This document shows positions 22,128 through 34,574 of a stretch of DNA of 64,000 nucleotides, piece after piece. Made by a program: the position numbers and the translations under genes. Each line of letters begins with the position of its first letter. Within the stretch, counting starts at the first letter, position 1. The notes beneath the pieces are model-generated. The model made no database searches, was not told the origin of the DNA, and was given only the letters and a program-made list of their open reading frames with translations. Source of the DNA: Rhizoclosmatium globosum (lineage: Eukaryota; Chytridiomycota; Chytridiomycetes; Chytridiales; Chytriomycetaceae); NCBI GenBank assembly GCA_002104985.1, contig MCGO01000103.1, positions 82,311-146,310 of the forward strand, read 5' to 3'.

Positions 22128-22985
22128 TATATTTATGAAAGCTGATTTGCCTCAAATTAAACGTAATACATTCTATCGGTACTGACTGAAGTTGATTGGA
22201 GGCATGGCGACTGCTCCTGTATTATTCCGCCTGACAATTCGGATGTGAAGAAAGACGGCCAATCAGATTGCGCGTGGAGATGGCGTGACAAGATTTCTTT
22301 CTGTTGGGAAAAAAGGCAAGAATTGTCACCTTTTTCTGATAAATAGCAGGGGCTCCCCTCTTTCCCTCCAACACTTCCTCACTTCAAACAGCAGCTCTCT
22401 CCTCAGGGTCATCAACCTTCAAGATCCGCCACTGCATCAACTAAACCGGAATCGATCGCAGCAGAAGGAACAGACTGTGGTCAGCTCCCGCCATTGCAGT
22501 CCCCAATACACAATTCACATGGGGACTTGCCTCCAGGGTACTGAATCTCGTCACGGGGCTTGCCCACTTAACGCTTGATGATGGTGGACAGATACGCTGA
22601 GTGGGGTTGGGTGAACGAACAACTCAGCCTCGGCTGATCGACTTCTTCTCCATCCCTTAACTCGACCACGGTCTCTTCAGTTTTCAGTTTGGGCGGCGGA
22701 TTAGTTTGGGATGGACGCGTTCTTCAGGTAGACGCCTTTATTATCTATGACAATACTGCTTTTGTATACAACAGAAACCTTCATTGACTGAACTCAACCT
22801 CAAGTCACCAACATCTTTCTGTATTTGCAACTTTGGGCAATGAATAATAAAAGATATTTGACTTTCAATTATTTATTTAATGTAGTGAAGTCAATGGAAT
22901 GAAATATCAAGTGACATGCAATCAATCAATTGGAAAACAATTGCGCTCAATTTCAATCAGCACACAACCTCCCAATTTCACCGTT
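22128..22985. other. Intergenic, nothing recognised
   Basis: No splice-consistent frame and no match to other parts of the window. A 97-codon plus-strand frame (22,285-22,578) is unsupported. Confidence 0.4.
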
Positions 22986-24060
22986 CACTGCCGCTCATAC
23001 TAACTAAGTTGGAGAACTTCATTGTATTGGTTGATGAAAACCGCCTTTGAAGCAAAAAGAAAACTCCGCTGACGCACTACACAACAAGAGGCCTGTAAGT
23101 CGTATTTAGAGCAAATGCGCGTGAAAAAGCAAACCACTCACCAATGTCTATTTTCTGAATTCTGTTCTAACTTCACCAATGAGCTGAGTACAATATTGAA
23201 TGTTACGAAACGTAAGGAGAGAGCTGTAAATCGTCGAATAAAAGTGAACCACTCACCAACACCAACACTTTCCGTTCCAGCTTCGTCTATGACTATGAGA
23301 CGCTATTAAATGATGTTCAGTACCACGAGGGTCCTGTATGTCATATTTAGAGCAAATGCGCGTGGAAATGAAAATCCAAACCCCTTACCGGCTCCAACTC
23401 ACGTAAGTAATAACTTGAATAAATGCGAGGGAATAAGCAAATCACCCACCAGCTCATTTTCTGACTCCCAGTTTCTACTGCGGCTATGAGTTCTGCAGGT
23501 TGCTGAATGACGTTGCGTACAACGAGGGACCTGTTAGTTGTAAATTCAATAAACCCAGTCGAAACAGCGAACCAACATACCAACTCCAACTCTCGGAATC
23601 CCCGTCCCAACTCCGCCAATGAGTTTGGTATGTTAATAAACAAAGCTACGCTCAACGAAAGGCCTGTAAGTTGAAAATTGAGTAAAAGTCGCCTAAAAAG
23701 CAAACCACCACCAACTTCGCTTTCCAGCTTCCCGTCCCAACTCCGCCCATGAGTTTGATACGCTATTTAATGATACTTCGCGTAAGGAAAACCCTGTAAG
23801 TCGTAAATTGAGTAAACGCGCCCGAAAAAGCAAACCAACTCACCAACCTCAACTCTCCAACCCCCTGTTCCAACATTAGCTATGACTTCAGTATGTTAAT
23901 TAATAATACTACTACGGGTAAGGAGAGACCTGTAAATCGCAAATTGAGGAAACGCGAGCGAATAAGTAAATCAGCAAATCACACACCACCTTCACTTTAC
24001 AACTCCACGTCCCAACTCTACCTATGAGTTCGGTACGTTAGTCACTATCTCTCGTAACAT
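22986..24060 (-). repeat. Tandem array of exon-plus-intron modules, array 2
   Basis: Same module as at 4.0-5.1 kb, again on the 3' side of a FAM copy. Exon-like blocks at 23,844-23,929 (86 nt) and 23,712-23,793 (82 nt) are flanked by minus-strand GTGAGTTGG or GTGGTGG donors and TTACAG acceptors. Units further left are less regular, with insertions. One unit reads NIPNSLAELGRGFRELELV without a stop. Confidence 0.6.
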
Positions 24061-25643
24061 TTCAACACTCTGTCCCTTCCCAAACACCTCTAGCCTTCGG
24101 ACGATTCCTTCTTCTGCACGGATATCCTCCATCTTTTTGTCGAGGTCTTGCTTTTGAGTAGAGAGTTTCGTTTGAATGCGCACGAGTTCGGTTCAGGTGT
24201 GAATAAAGTTGTGGTTTAGGAAATGGGGAAGTCGAGAGTAGATGCGTCGTTTGGGAGTGCAATTTGGGGTGGTTTCTTTTGTGGATATGTTGTCGACTAT
24301 GGCGGAGACGAGAAGGGCCTTGTCCGTGGCAATTTGGGTTACGAGTGTTGTTTTGTGGAGGGAGAGGCAGGGCAACCCAATATGTTTACGGGAAAGGCAT
24401 ATAGAACAGGCTCGATTGGTTTGGTGCTGCTTCAGGAGGGCCGTCGATTTCTGAAGTTTTTGGGAAGGAAACAATACAGGAAGCGTCGATACTGATGCGA
24501 CGACTTTGAGGAGCTGTTCGGCTGTTTTGATGAATGTGACTGCAGTTATTTCGAAAGTGTTTTGAGGCTGCTTGCAGATGAAAGGGTCGTTGACGTTGGT
24601 GTTGTGATGGTATGCAATTGAAAGGGCGACTGTAACTGAGATTGGTAAGGTTCGGGTTTCCTGCTTGCATTTCAGTACATTTCCCAAAACAAATACAACA
24701 AGCTCACCTTGATTTTAAGGAAAAAGTATAAAAACTTTTCCATTAAGTCCGCGTATGCTGAGACAGTGAATCCATATTCGTTGGATATCTCACATTGTGT
24801 CCTCATCTTGATCCAAGACAACTGTGCCGTACATACTTTCTGCACATGACTCCGACCACGAAACCGAATACTGAACTTCAGTCAATGTCACATCCATATT
24901 AGGAACGTTGACTGCATCTATGTCCACTGCTTCTGATGAGGACTCTAATTCAACCAACACATCAGCCTTCTCGGATGTCAACCCCGAGCTTGCCTCTTCA
25001 ACACACACGACCGCAGCCTTCTTTGTTTTCTCTTCAAACTGATTCGCGAGAATGTGTCGGATATTTGCGTCAAGGTCTGGGACGGACATCAATAGATTAT
25101 GCAATAGATGAGATGGTTTGATGTCTGGAAGGGACAATTGTTTGTGAAAATGTGAAGAAGGTGTATATATAGATGTTGAGGATGAGTTTGAGGTAAACGC
25201 AGAAGCAGAAGTTCCAGTTGATGTTGTTGATTTGATTGGTTGAAATGCTTCAGTTTAAGTGGCGGTTTAAGTTGGAGTAGAATCAGAAACAGCTGAAGAA
25301 TAAAGAGGGTCGATTTAAGATCACATAAAACTTTGGCTTCGTTGAGTGGAAAAGAAGATGGTTGAGGTCGGATATTGCCAGCGCAGGACAGCTGGATGTG
25401 GGTCTTTTGGAGGTAGCAAATGAAGGGTTCCACGAAATCTTTGGAGATAGTGCCGAAGACAAGTACACTGTCTCACTATCCGAATCTGAGGAGTCCGAAA
25501 AGGAACAGGAATTGTCCAGGTTGATTTTGCTTGCGATTCTAGGGTCATATTCCTGCGCAGTTCATCGAAACGTACGCGTCAGATAGATACGGCAACGAAA
25601 AGACTAGGTTTTACATCCGTGGTTTGCACGCCATTCCCGCTGC
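24061..25643 (-). pseudogene. FAM copy 3 (coiled-coil type), broken
   Basis: From 5' to 3' on the minus strand: N-terminal piece (about 25,640-25,280), Ser/Thr/Lys linker, a part reading LVELESSSEAVDIDAVNVPN and DVTLTEVQYSVS, an alpha-helical part (FEITAVTFIKTAEQLLKVVA, then LQKSTALLKQHQTNRACSI), and the coiled-coil end near 24,190-24,070. The same one-base deletion as in copies 1 and 6 (CACCTGAACCGAACTC instead of a continuous Leu-Glu-Thr-Glu-Leu frame) breaks the last frame. Its 5' half (from 24,854) belongs to block A and recurs at 42,540-43,300. Confidence 0.5.
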
Positions 25644-25739
25644 GTCAAAGTCATCTGGGTCGTCTAAGTCGTGAATTTGGTTGATTATTCAGACATCTGC
25701 TTGAGGACGGCGAGGAAAAGGGCGTCAAGGTCAACGCAA

Positions 25740-27770
25740 TCGACCTTCTCCATCATAGACTTAAAAGTCTTCCCAGCCAACTCCTTAACAGCAACGATAT
25801 GAATGACGCCAACAAATTAACCTGCTTCTTTGCTGAAGAAAGGTCAAACTCCACGATTCGAACAAGTCCACACACAATCGTCAAGGCAGTAACTCATTGT
25901 TCTTGAATACATTTCGCTACCTCCAATTCCGACAACTTTTGGAAACAGAACAGATATGTGATGTCTGGAATGACGGTGTGTGGCTGAAATCCGGCCTGGG
26001 TGCAAAACGACCTTCCTCCCAGAAATTCACTCCATATAAAACCACAACAAGTGCTGATATGTTCTCTTGTTCTTTGCTGAGTCGTCGAGCAAATGTTTCG
26101 GCGATATTGATGGCCTGTAATGCTGACACCAAGAGTCCTTCAATGTCGAAGTTCGTCAAACAAGGATGGGAAGCGAGGGAATCTACCGTTGACGAGTTAG
26201 TCCATTCCGCGTTGAGGCGATACCGGTGAATATGAAAGCGCACTCGGCGTTGGATCGTCAAGAACATCCAGTGAGATTATTTGCAAGAGTTCTGCGTCTC
26301 GGAAGAAATATGTCAGCATTGCGTACGACTGTTTGATATTTGCTGACGTAAGGAGACTGAGTTGGAGTCGTTGAAGTTCAGAGAGGCCCCCTTCCATTGA
26401 GTTTATCCTCCGCAGTCAAAAGGCTTTTGTAGCTTTCAAGGAGCGTTGCTGTGGTAAACAAATAAGTACTAAGCCATCGAATTCCATCTAAAAAGCGACA
26501 ATCACCATGTCCGAACGAACACACAACTCGAGCAACCAAATCGGGTATCACAGGAACCCAACGAATCCCAACTACATCTACCGCCTTTTCCAACGCTCGC
26601 AGAACAGGAATCCCAAATCCTCCACACGCAAGTACACAGTAAACAGGTTCACTTGTTTTCGTGAACCATTGTTGCTGCATAACACTTGCCGTCGATTTTT
26701 GAAGTTCGTGTGGAGGGAATAAAATAGGTAACATCGACACTAATGAGACTTGGAAGAGATGTTCTGTAGTAGCTTTTGATTGTGACTGCAGTAATTTCGT
26801 AATCGTTTTGAGGCCGCTTATGGATAAAAGTGACTTTGACGTCGGTGTTTAGATGAGATGCAATTGGAGGGGCGACTGTTTCTGAGAATGGTATGGTTCG
26901 CATTTCCTGTTTGTTATTTCAGTCGATTTCTCAAAAACAAATACAAGGAAAGAGCTCACCTTGACATATGAAATAACTTGTATCCAAGAGTGCAAACTAA
27001 TTTGTCAATAAAGTCCGCGTATGCTGAGACAGGCACTGAGGACAAAATCAGTAGTCGTTAGATATCGGGAATGGATTCCTCTTCTCGATCCGAGACAACC
27101 GCGACTTTGATACTTTCTGCAGGAGTTTTCGACCGCAGATCCAAAGTAGAAGCTTTGTCCAATGGTGCATCCACATTCGAAACTTCGAGTCCTCAACTAC
27201 ATGGACGTCAACTGGTTGAGCTTCTGATGAAGACTCTGACTCAACCACCGCATCAACTGTCACCAGCGTCGCCTCCACATTCGCCTCTTCAACAGCAGCA
27301 ACCGCAGCCTTTGTATTCTTTTTCTTCTTCTTTTCCCCCGCAGCCACTGCTTCCGTCAATATCATCAATCTCCATCCCATACCACTCCCCTCCTTATCAC
27401 TTTGAACCAGCGTTGTAGCATTTCCAGTGTTTGTAAAGTACTTGGAATCTTTTTCAGTATTACAATTGGGTTTTGCGAACGACTGACAGGAGGCTGTGTC
27501 AACTGTTCCATGAGAATGCGTCGGATATTCACGCAAAAGTCTGTTGGAACTCAATAGAATAGGCCATAGATGTGAGGGTTTCATGTCTGGAAGGGATGAT
27601 TGTTTGTGAATGGTAGATATAGACGCAGATGTTTAGGCTGAGATTGAGGTGAATGTAGAAGTCGAAATAGAAGTTTCAGATGATGTTGTTGATTTGATTG
27701 GTTGATATGATTGAGTTTGAGTAGACGTGGATGTTGAGGTAGATAGCTCCATTAGGCATCAACCTAAACC
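25740..27770 (-). pseudogene. FAM copy 4 with helical-repeat-like C-terminus
   Basis: Starts like FAM (27,584-27,048: Lys-rich GEKKKKKNTK, then ESESSSEAQPVDVH) but continues into a different C-terminus. The frame 26,740-26,378 (LFPPHELQKSTASVMQQQW ... PVYCVLACGGFGIPVLRAL and on) looks like armadillo/HEAT-type paired helices. It is followed in another frame by SELQRLQLSLLTSANIKQSY and then, after a gap, LLVSALQAINIAETFARRLS. The step from 26,378 to the next frame has no GT-AG intron and is identical in the duplicate at 44,035, so a frameshift older than the duplication is likely. I infer a former helical-repeat protein; function unknown. Confidence 0.45.
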
Positions 27771-28129
27771 TTCGAAATAAGTTCATAACCCTACAATTTT
27801 CAACAAACATACCTGATTCTTCATTCAGTTATCTTCCTCTCCGTCGTCATCCTCATCCTTTTTGTTGTTGTTGACATCTTCGCTTTGGTGCTTGAATCCC
27901 TCATCAGGTACAGCAACAGTCATCGGATCTCCCCAAATAGATTCAAATGGAAGCCGTTTGACAACAAACACTGCCGAGGGGCGAGAGCGGTGACATCGCA
28001 AACAGTGGAACTGACAGCTGGCAAGTCTCAGTCAAACAGACTCAAACTCAATGCAATCGGCGGAGGATGTGCGTTTGAGTATATCCGATAGTAATGCACT
28101 CATCCAGTGAGGGCAGGTGGCAGCGATGC

Positions 28130-31100
28130 ATTCAAGAGGAAGAGAGGCGGTTGTGGCTGGGTGGAAACACAAATAAATAAGAGTAACAGTCATTCGTTTT
28201 ACCAACAAGTCAATCATCTATTTCGAATGCTTTTGTACACGTATTCCCAGCATATTTCGTATTTGCTACCCTCATTAACGAGAGGCTTTGTCGATGTTGA
28301 CTGTTGGAATGTAACTCAAGGTCCCAAAATCCAAGGATTGTACCGCAAAAGCAAACTACGGTATGATTTCTCTCTCATTTACTTAACGAATACGAAAGTG
28401 TAATTTATTAAGTACAATACACACGATATCGCAAATTCAGTGAAGGAAAGAAGGAAAAACTTGGAGGTACCACCACCACCACCCTAACAACATCACCATC
28501 CACTCAAGCATTGAACAGATAGTGTATTCGCGTTTCGCCATCCAACATCCAATCTTCAAACAGAGAACAGTCGCGGAAAGCTGTGGCTCTGTGATGACAC
28601 ACGCGTGGGTGGGTGATGCCAAACTGCATTCACTCACACTCAACAGCAACAGCATCGCACCCATCACGTCACTAATACCATCAAATAATACTCATCAACT
28701 GAAAGAAGCCTCAAAGATCACTTCTTGAAGGAGAATCAACGAAACCTTCGCTCTTCCACTCACTCAACTTGACTCGAATCCATATCAACGACAACTGACT
28801 GAACCAACAAATAGTATGCGAGAACAATTCGTTCACGATACTGCCTAAACATAACGTTTCTCATCAAACTGCAGTTCACCGTTCCACCACAAAACAATCT
28901 CGCAGCAATGTGTTTCCAGCCAACGTCAATAGCGTCAAACCCATGCTGCATACGTCGGTATTGGAAATCACGCAACTCAGTTAGGGAAAGCTCGCATCCT
29001 GGTGTCGGACCCTGCATAAGATGGCGTATTTTGTCATTAATTTAGTGGACGACACTGACCATTACACTTGACTGTCAAAGCGTGCCGCTCTCCGGTGGTT
29101 GGGTATAGACAGAAATTACGGTGATAGCATCCTTGTATTCCACAAACTAATGCAGTTTGAATGTCATTCAAATCATGAAAGCCCATACCAAAGTCTGACG
29201 CTAACGATGCGGAGTTCGTCCCATCATCAACTTGAAAATTCGGACACACGAATTCTATTGAACGCGACTCCAACAGATTCATGGCTGAATTGATTAATCG
29301 CATGACGCCTTCTCCCGTCTTCAGAACTTCAACACGTCCGACGCCATCAAAATCCGACTTATTTGTATCTTATGTGATTCAAACTGTGGACGAACAATGA
29401 GTTGGCTTGTCACTGTTGAGCCATTCGTACCATATCTCCCGGGAAACTTGAATCAAGAAGTCAATAACTCCTGTTGTGATAGTCTTATCTGGGCACATTT
29501 AAATCCTCATTCAAGTATTTTCCATTGATTGTGCAATGAGTAGACGACGGGAATATTCTCCAGTTGGTTCAGATATGGGAGCTTCTGTGATTTCTCTGCA
29601 GCGTTGGATTTGAGGTCGTGAATGAGTAGTTTCCGGCTCCAAGTTTTGAAGATTTGGAAGCAAGGTGAGTTCAATCGTGGATAAAGTACAAATAACCGCT
29701 TTTTTGTAGTCGATTTGGAGAAGATCGAGGGTCAGTTCGCTCTACCTTGACAAGTATATTATATTCCATCAAGCTCCAGGGGACTGAGTGACGTAAGTTC
29801 TTTTTTGTTTAAGACGTAATAACCGCTTCTTTGTGGTGAAGTGAAGGTTTCATCAGCCGCAGAGAGTGCCGACGGACGGATGGACTCCAGTTGGGTTGAT
29901 GTCAGTCAAATAGATGAACTCTTGCAACTGAATCAATTTCGGATTGTATCTGAGTGCTGGACTAACGTTGGAGCATACAATTGACCTGTGGTCAAGTTGA
30001 AGAGTGCCAAATACTCTTTCGACGAGTTAAAACCGCCATCCAAGCTCTATACTCTGGTCGGGAATGAAATCAATGGAAACGCAGTTGGAGAGCAACTGCT
30101 ATTCATATGCTTGGAGCTACTTCAACACTCAGCGTCTGTCAAAATAGTTTCGAGATGGCCACCAACCTGTCGAACGTGCAAATGAAACGAGTCGCATATC
30201 CTTCAAAACTGTCCATCAATCCGTCAGACCTAAGCGTATGCACGCAGAAGGAGTGGCAGGATGCAGAAACGATGAGGGCTTCATGAATGGACTGGATGAA
30301 AATTTGAAATTGGAGATGACGAAAGCCAATCAAATCCTTCAACATCATCAGCACAAATCAAGCATATTCTGAATATTTGGCGAAATAATGATTGTGAGTT
30401 TTTTTGACTTTTCTTCCTACCCTCTTTTAATTTTTTTCTCTCTCCTCCTATCTGCTTTGTTGACATCACATTCCCCCTTCATAGAACGACCCACAAGCGT
30501 GCTTTGCTTTAAAGCCTATATGATCTACTGAGACGTTTGGAGCTGAATATGATTGATAAATGCGAATACATCGGGTTAAAGGGGTAAGGTATCAGTAATC
30601 GTTTCAGGTAAATATTCAACACAGACACGATACTGCAAGAAACAATGAGGAATTTGCCGCTCTTATACGCAAGAAGCTCAAAATTGAATCCATATTGCAT
30701 TCGTTTCGGTTTGGCTTCAGGCGTTGGTCAAGAAAACAAAGTCAATGTCCGAAATCAGGAACATCCAATCTGCCCCAATTCAATCAAGCGCCCTCTCAAT
30801 CCCGGCTCCCTCTTTAATGATTCGAGTAGCAACGCGTATGAAGGTTATATCAGCCCTGGAAGTTGATCGTCGGATGGAGAGAGGATGCGTTTCAAACAAA
30901 GAGCAATGTTTGGTAAGTTGTTTTGGCAGCCCAATGTGCAGTATAAATAACCTTCTGCATTATATTTCTGGGATTTATAGCGATGGCTGTCAAAAAGTCT
31001 ACAAAGAAAGGCTGATTACAAAAGCTGCCATTGTGATCAAGAAGTCAACCACCGCAAGGGTCAAGTTGCTTAATCCTATCTACGCAACCGTAATCGTCGG

Positions 31101-31530
31101 CAAGATCTCTACTAGCGTTTATCCTGCCATGAAAGTCTCCAAATTGGGTCTGTCTTCTCCAATGAAATTGTTTTCAAGACTGAGAGTCGCAAGGGACCAC
31201 AGGAGCAATCACAAGTCCAAGTAGAGAGCCGCTCATACTACATGCCAAATCATTTAAGACACTGTTGTAAAGAACCACCACCGACGATCTCAGCAATGGA
31301 TCTTGGCCTCTGGATGTTGGTATTCTTTCAACGCGAGTTCTGATTGAGGATGCGTCTTCAGTGAAGCAAAAGTAGATGAGGACATTGCGAAAAGGATTAG
31401 ATTTGAGATGAGTCAGTACAGTCGGACTTCTCGATGGAAGGATTCCACGATGAATCCGACTTGAGTGCGGACTCATTGTTCGGGATATGTTAGCGCTGGT
31501 TGGACGGGGGTTGTATCGATTCATTGGTGA
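28130..31530 (+). repeat. Block B, copy 3
   Basis: Third copy of block B, inside segmental duplication A. It is nearly collinear with 45,740-49,090 and more distantly with 1,070-3,740. Its left part carries minus-strand frames (28,760-29,017 and 29,037-29,303) that a 46-nt GT-AG segment could join, but the phase does not fit. Confidence 0.6.
29988..31224 (+). pseudogene. Block B gene remnant, copy 3
   Basis: Longest series of recognisable exons of this unknown gene: 29,988-30,185; about 30,200-30,390 before GTGAGT; the short exon ending EYIGLK with a GTAAGG donor at 30,585; HDTARNNEEFAALIRKKLKI from 30,627; then MIRVATRMKVISALEVDRRM before GTAAGT at 30,913. The exon after TTTATAG does not stay open in the required phase. 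A downstream segment that is intact at 48,852-49,043 is frameshifted here near 31,350 by a small deletion (TCTTCAGTGAAGC compared with TCTTCACTCTTCAGTGAAGG). Confidence 0.45.
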
Positions 31531-31568
31531 TTTCCGAATAATGAAATAGAAAAAATAATGAAAGCTAG

Positions 31569-32280
31569 ATGTTCCTAAACACGTCTAGTATAACCTCGAC
31601 ACTTAAATTCGTACCATTGCTTCGATATTATACATACCATCACGATTTATTTTGTTTGTTTTCCAGTTTCAAGAGCCGACGCGGAGGATTGTCATTGTTT
31701 GAAAAATCAGATTCCAACCAAAGTTCCCTCAGTACTGAAGTCCCATCCTCCCTCCCTTCTCCATTCCTTAACTCAATCTATCACCACAATCTAACCGCTA
31801 TACTATTAACTGTAGTGCACCCGCCCAATCCCAATCGCTTCAACTACAAACAACCTGGACAAAGGTAACATTCTTTTGCTGTGACATACGCCCTTTCCAT
31901 TTTGGCGTTGCGCTCTCGAGCCTCCTTCCTTTATACTGTTTCACCGTCGCGAGAGGTGTATTTATCCTGACTCGCGGCGAGAGTTGGGTGATCCCCCGAC
32001 TTCTTCTTGTCCCATATCCTTTGATGGAGATGTTATTCGTTGCGTAACGTGGAAAGAATTGTACCAACACTTGGATGGGAAGGGTTTCTTTGTTGGGATC
32101 GTATCTTGTTTCTTTATTAGCTCTTCCTTCTTTCTCTTGTTTTCCGCCTTTGAAACTCCTTCGTGGCGAGAGTCTGAAAGTCAGGCTTCTTCTTGTCCTA
32201 TATCCGTTGATATTCGTTGGTTTCGCGGACTGGAGCATTGGGCCAATGTGTAAAGGAAGCAAACCAGCAACTTGTTACTT
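31569..32280. repeat. Duplicated element with an internal two-fold repeat
   Basis: Repeated at 49,110-49,830. Around 31,960-32,230 a segment of about 70 bases (GGCGAGAG ... CTTCTTCTTGTCC.ATATCC) occurs twice as a direct repeat. The minus strand has an open frame of 140 codons (32,262-31,840; 150 codons at 49,839-49,387) with two copies of a GYxTRRS ... LSPR motif; the plus strand is also partly open. No family recognised. An AG-GTAAC site at 31,865 follows a plus-strand frame ending NPNRFNYKQPGQR and could be a real donor. Confidence 0.35.
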
Positions 32281-32328
32281 TGTTCATTCTCATAAATAAA
32301 TATATCAAATACGTCTTAAATAATGCTC

Positions 32329-32334
32329 TTTATT
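32329..32334 (-). terminator. Polyadenylation signal of the 32,349 gene
   Basis: AATAAA on the minus strand, 15 bases past the stop codon; also present in the duplicate (49,906-49,911). Confidence 0.55.
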
Positions 32335-32348
32335 TGGAACTGTGCTGA

Positions 32349-33842
32349 TTAGAGATTAAGTGACTGAGCAATGTGTCCTGGTCCCATATGACGATGGCGG
32401 CAGTTAAGTCCAAGCCTGCAGCCTTCTATCATCATCAAGTTTAATTTTATGCAACATAAGGGAAGGGATTACGTACTCTTTGATGACCAATCCAAGCATG
32501 GAGCTGCAGTCACAACATTACCACTCCCGGCCTTAATGACTGGGCTCTCAGAATGAAAGAAACGGCTCTTTGGTGCAGCACTACTAAACGTAACACTTTT
32601 GTTGTGACTGCATAAACGAACTGTTGCGGCGATATTGAGATTGGGTTTCGCAAGAGCTTTGTTCCAACCAGTCATTAATTCGATACAGATATGGGTCAGT
32701 TCCTCTGAAGAACATCAGTAAACGAGTGGCAAAACTTGATACAAACCTTCGTGTTCGCATATTGCGAGAAGGCTGGTGATCAAATCGCCAAGCTTCAACT
32801 GAACAACTTTATCGGCAGTGATGGGCATGCGTAGAAGAACAGTAACGATTTCAAATGCCAGCGGCCATCCATACTCCCTGATCTCTTCTGCCAGCCAAAA
32901 TTTTAGGAGTTGAAGTGAGCTTCCGTTCATGGCCGTGGCAAACCTGACGTGTGGGTCAGTTATGCGATGAGACTTGTATGATTCCTCACTCATGGTAGAA
33001 AGCAGATGAACCATCTTTTGAGTGTCTCAGAGCCTCAAAACGATCAAAGTTTGTGTCACAGGAAGAAAGGAAGTCAAGGTACTTGAGCGCGTCTGCTGGT
33101 GCATAGAAATCAATGGCCGGCATTTCTTTACTGACAGGAGTATCTGGAGCGTATACTGTGACTATTTGAGATTCTTGTCTTTCCAGGGCAATAGTTTCGG
33201 CTGAAGGAGCTGCTGAAGGAGCCATTAATGTTTCAACGCACACTATATGAAGACTAACCAGCACAAAGGGTAGCATTATCTTCGCAATAAATCTCCTCTC
33301 TGTATGCATGCATCAAACTTTGTTCTTCCTGATTGCCAGCGTCAGAAGAAATGTTGTGGATACGTTCGTCGATAAGGCAGGCTTGGGATTCAAGGAATAG
33401 AATTCGCGCATAGTATGCTTTCATAGACAAATTGGTGTGCAATGTGGTGGTATCGACGGGAGTTGAAGAAGCAATGTTAACACCTGAGAAGTCTGGGTCT
33501 GTCTGTTCAGATAATCTAGCAACCTTTGTTTCAAGGGCTATAAGACGATGAATAACTGAAGAAAAGTAGTTAAATATGAGGCGAGAAGAGAGTTACAGTT
33601 GGGAGAGGAATCGAATGACGTTGCCCAGTCTTGTCCACCAAATCGGACATCTTCTTTGGTAAGGAAGGGGATCGAAGCGCACAATGGATGAAACGTAGGG
33701 TGTTGGCTCAAAGTATTCCAGTCCATCCAGACTGTGCGCTAACCTTTCTGTTGCCGTCGCAACCAGAACTCTCGCCAATCAGTACTGACAGAAAGGAGTG
33801 GAATCAAAAAGTGGGTTGTTGATACATACGTTCGATGTTCAT
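32349..33842 (-). CDS. TFIIS N-terminal-domain-like protein, copy 1 (possible TAG in exon 2)
   Basis: Seven exons by homology to the copy at 49.9 kb: 33,830-33,842; 33,597-33,770; 33,259-33,555; 32,990-33,212; 32,747-32,943; 32,477-32,704; 32,349-32,425. All phases agree. Exon 5 (LLKFWLAEEIREYG ... VLLRMPITADKVVQLKLGDL) resembles the helical TND/LW domain of TFIIS, Elongin A, Med26 and IWS1, known for docking transcription elongation factors; this is a pattern match only. Exon 2 as drawn holds an in-frame TAG where the other copy has TGG, plus a 3-base insertion. Using a later acceptor (GCGCACAG) would skip it. The exon 4 acceptor is TTCAGCAG, a tandem NAGNAG site. Either a recent pseudogene or a gene with shifted splicing. 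Confidence 0.6.
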
Positions 33843-34095
33843 TGTGAGAAACGTGAGAGATATTGATTGGAGGCGGTGATGCAGAGTGTTGAGTATATCG
33901 TTCAGCTGTCTTTTCTTGGATTGCTCTGGCTGATGGAAACCTAAATAAAGAAGAGTAACAAGAGAAAAGTGCGGAACCACCTTTCAATTCTCTCAAATGA
34001 TCATTAATATTCTGTTTATTGTAAGCATTAGTCAAATATACTACGTGAATGAATCCCGATGAGGAGATGAAGTTTCTGTCTCGTTCTTTGCTCAT

Positions 34096-34574
34096 ATGAT
34101 GTAAAAAACTAACAAAAGGGAAAAAGTAAATGCCGCGGCAGTGTATTCATTCAATGAGCGGACAGAGAAGACGTGGGTAGGGTGGTGGCAAAAAAGAACA
34201 CCTTCTAATATCAAAATTAGCAAAGTGAATTATTGCATTAGCTACAAACCAGGTACACGTATAATATTTATTAAAAAAGAATGGTGGTTTATTGCCCCAT
34301 ACAACTAAATATGCAGGGGTTCAGCCACACCAATCAGAGTTCTTCCCAAACAATCAAACGCTGTACACCAACAGTCACAATCAAATCAAAAAAAGCAGTA
34401 CCACAATGACTGAGTTATCCTTAGGTTTCAGTTAATTACGACACCAAATCTCGGTGTGTATTAATGTAGTTCAACCAATCCAAACTCACTTGCACACGAA
34501 GGAAATCGATTGTCTTCATCCGCATCGATCCAACTTTCTATGGCAACCAACGAGAATGGGTCCAAAATGAATAT
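34096..34574. other. Intergenic, AT-rich, no gene seen
   Basis: Repeated at 51,650-52,130 as part of segmental duplication A. No splice-consistent frame. It would hold the promoter of the minus-strand 32,349 gene. Confidence 0.4.

Noticed and set aside
24223..24495. Plus-strand ORFs opposite FAM copies (also 5,180-5,527 and 35,320-35,727)
   Set aside because: They are shadows of the minus-strand FAM modules and change phase between copies.
30724..31224. 166-codon plus-strand ORF as an intact gene
   Set aside because: It reads through a clear intron (GTAAGT ... TTTATAG) and its duplicate at 48.4-48.8 kb is broken; it is a chance read-through of the block B remnant.
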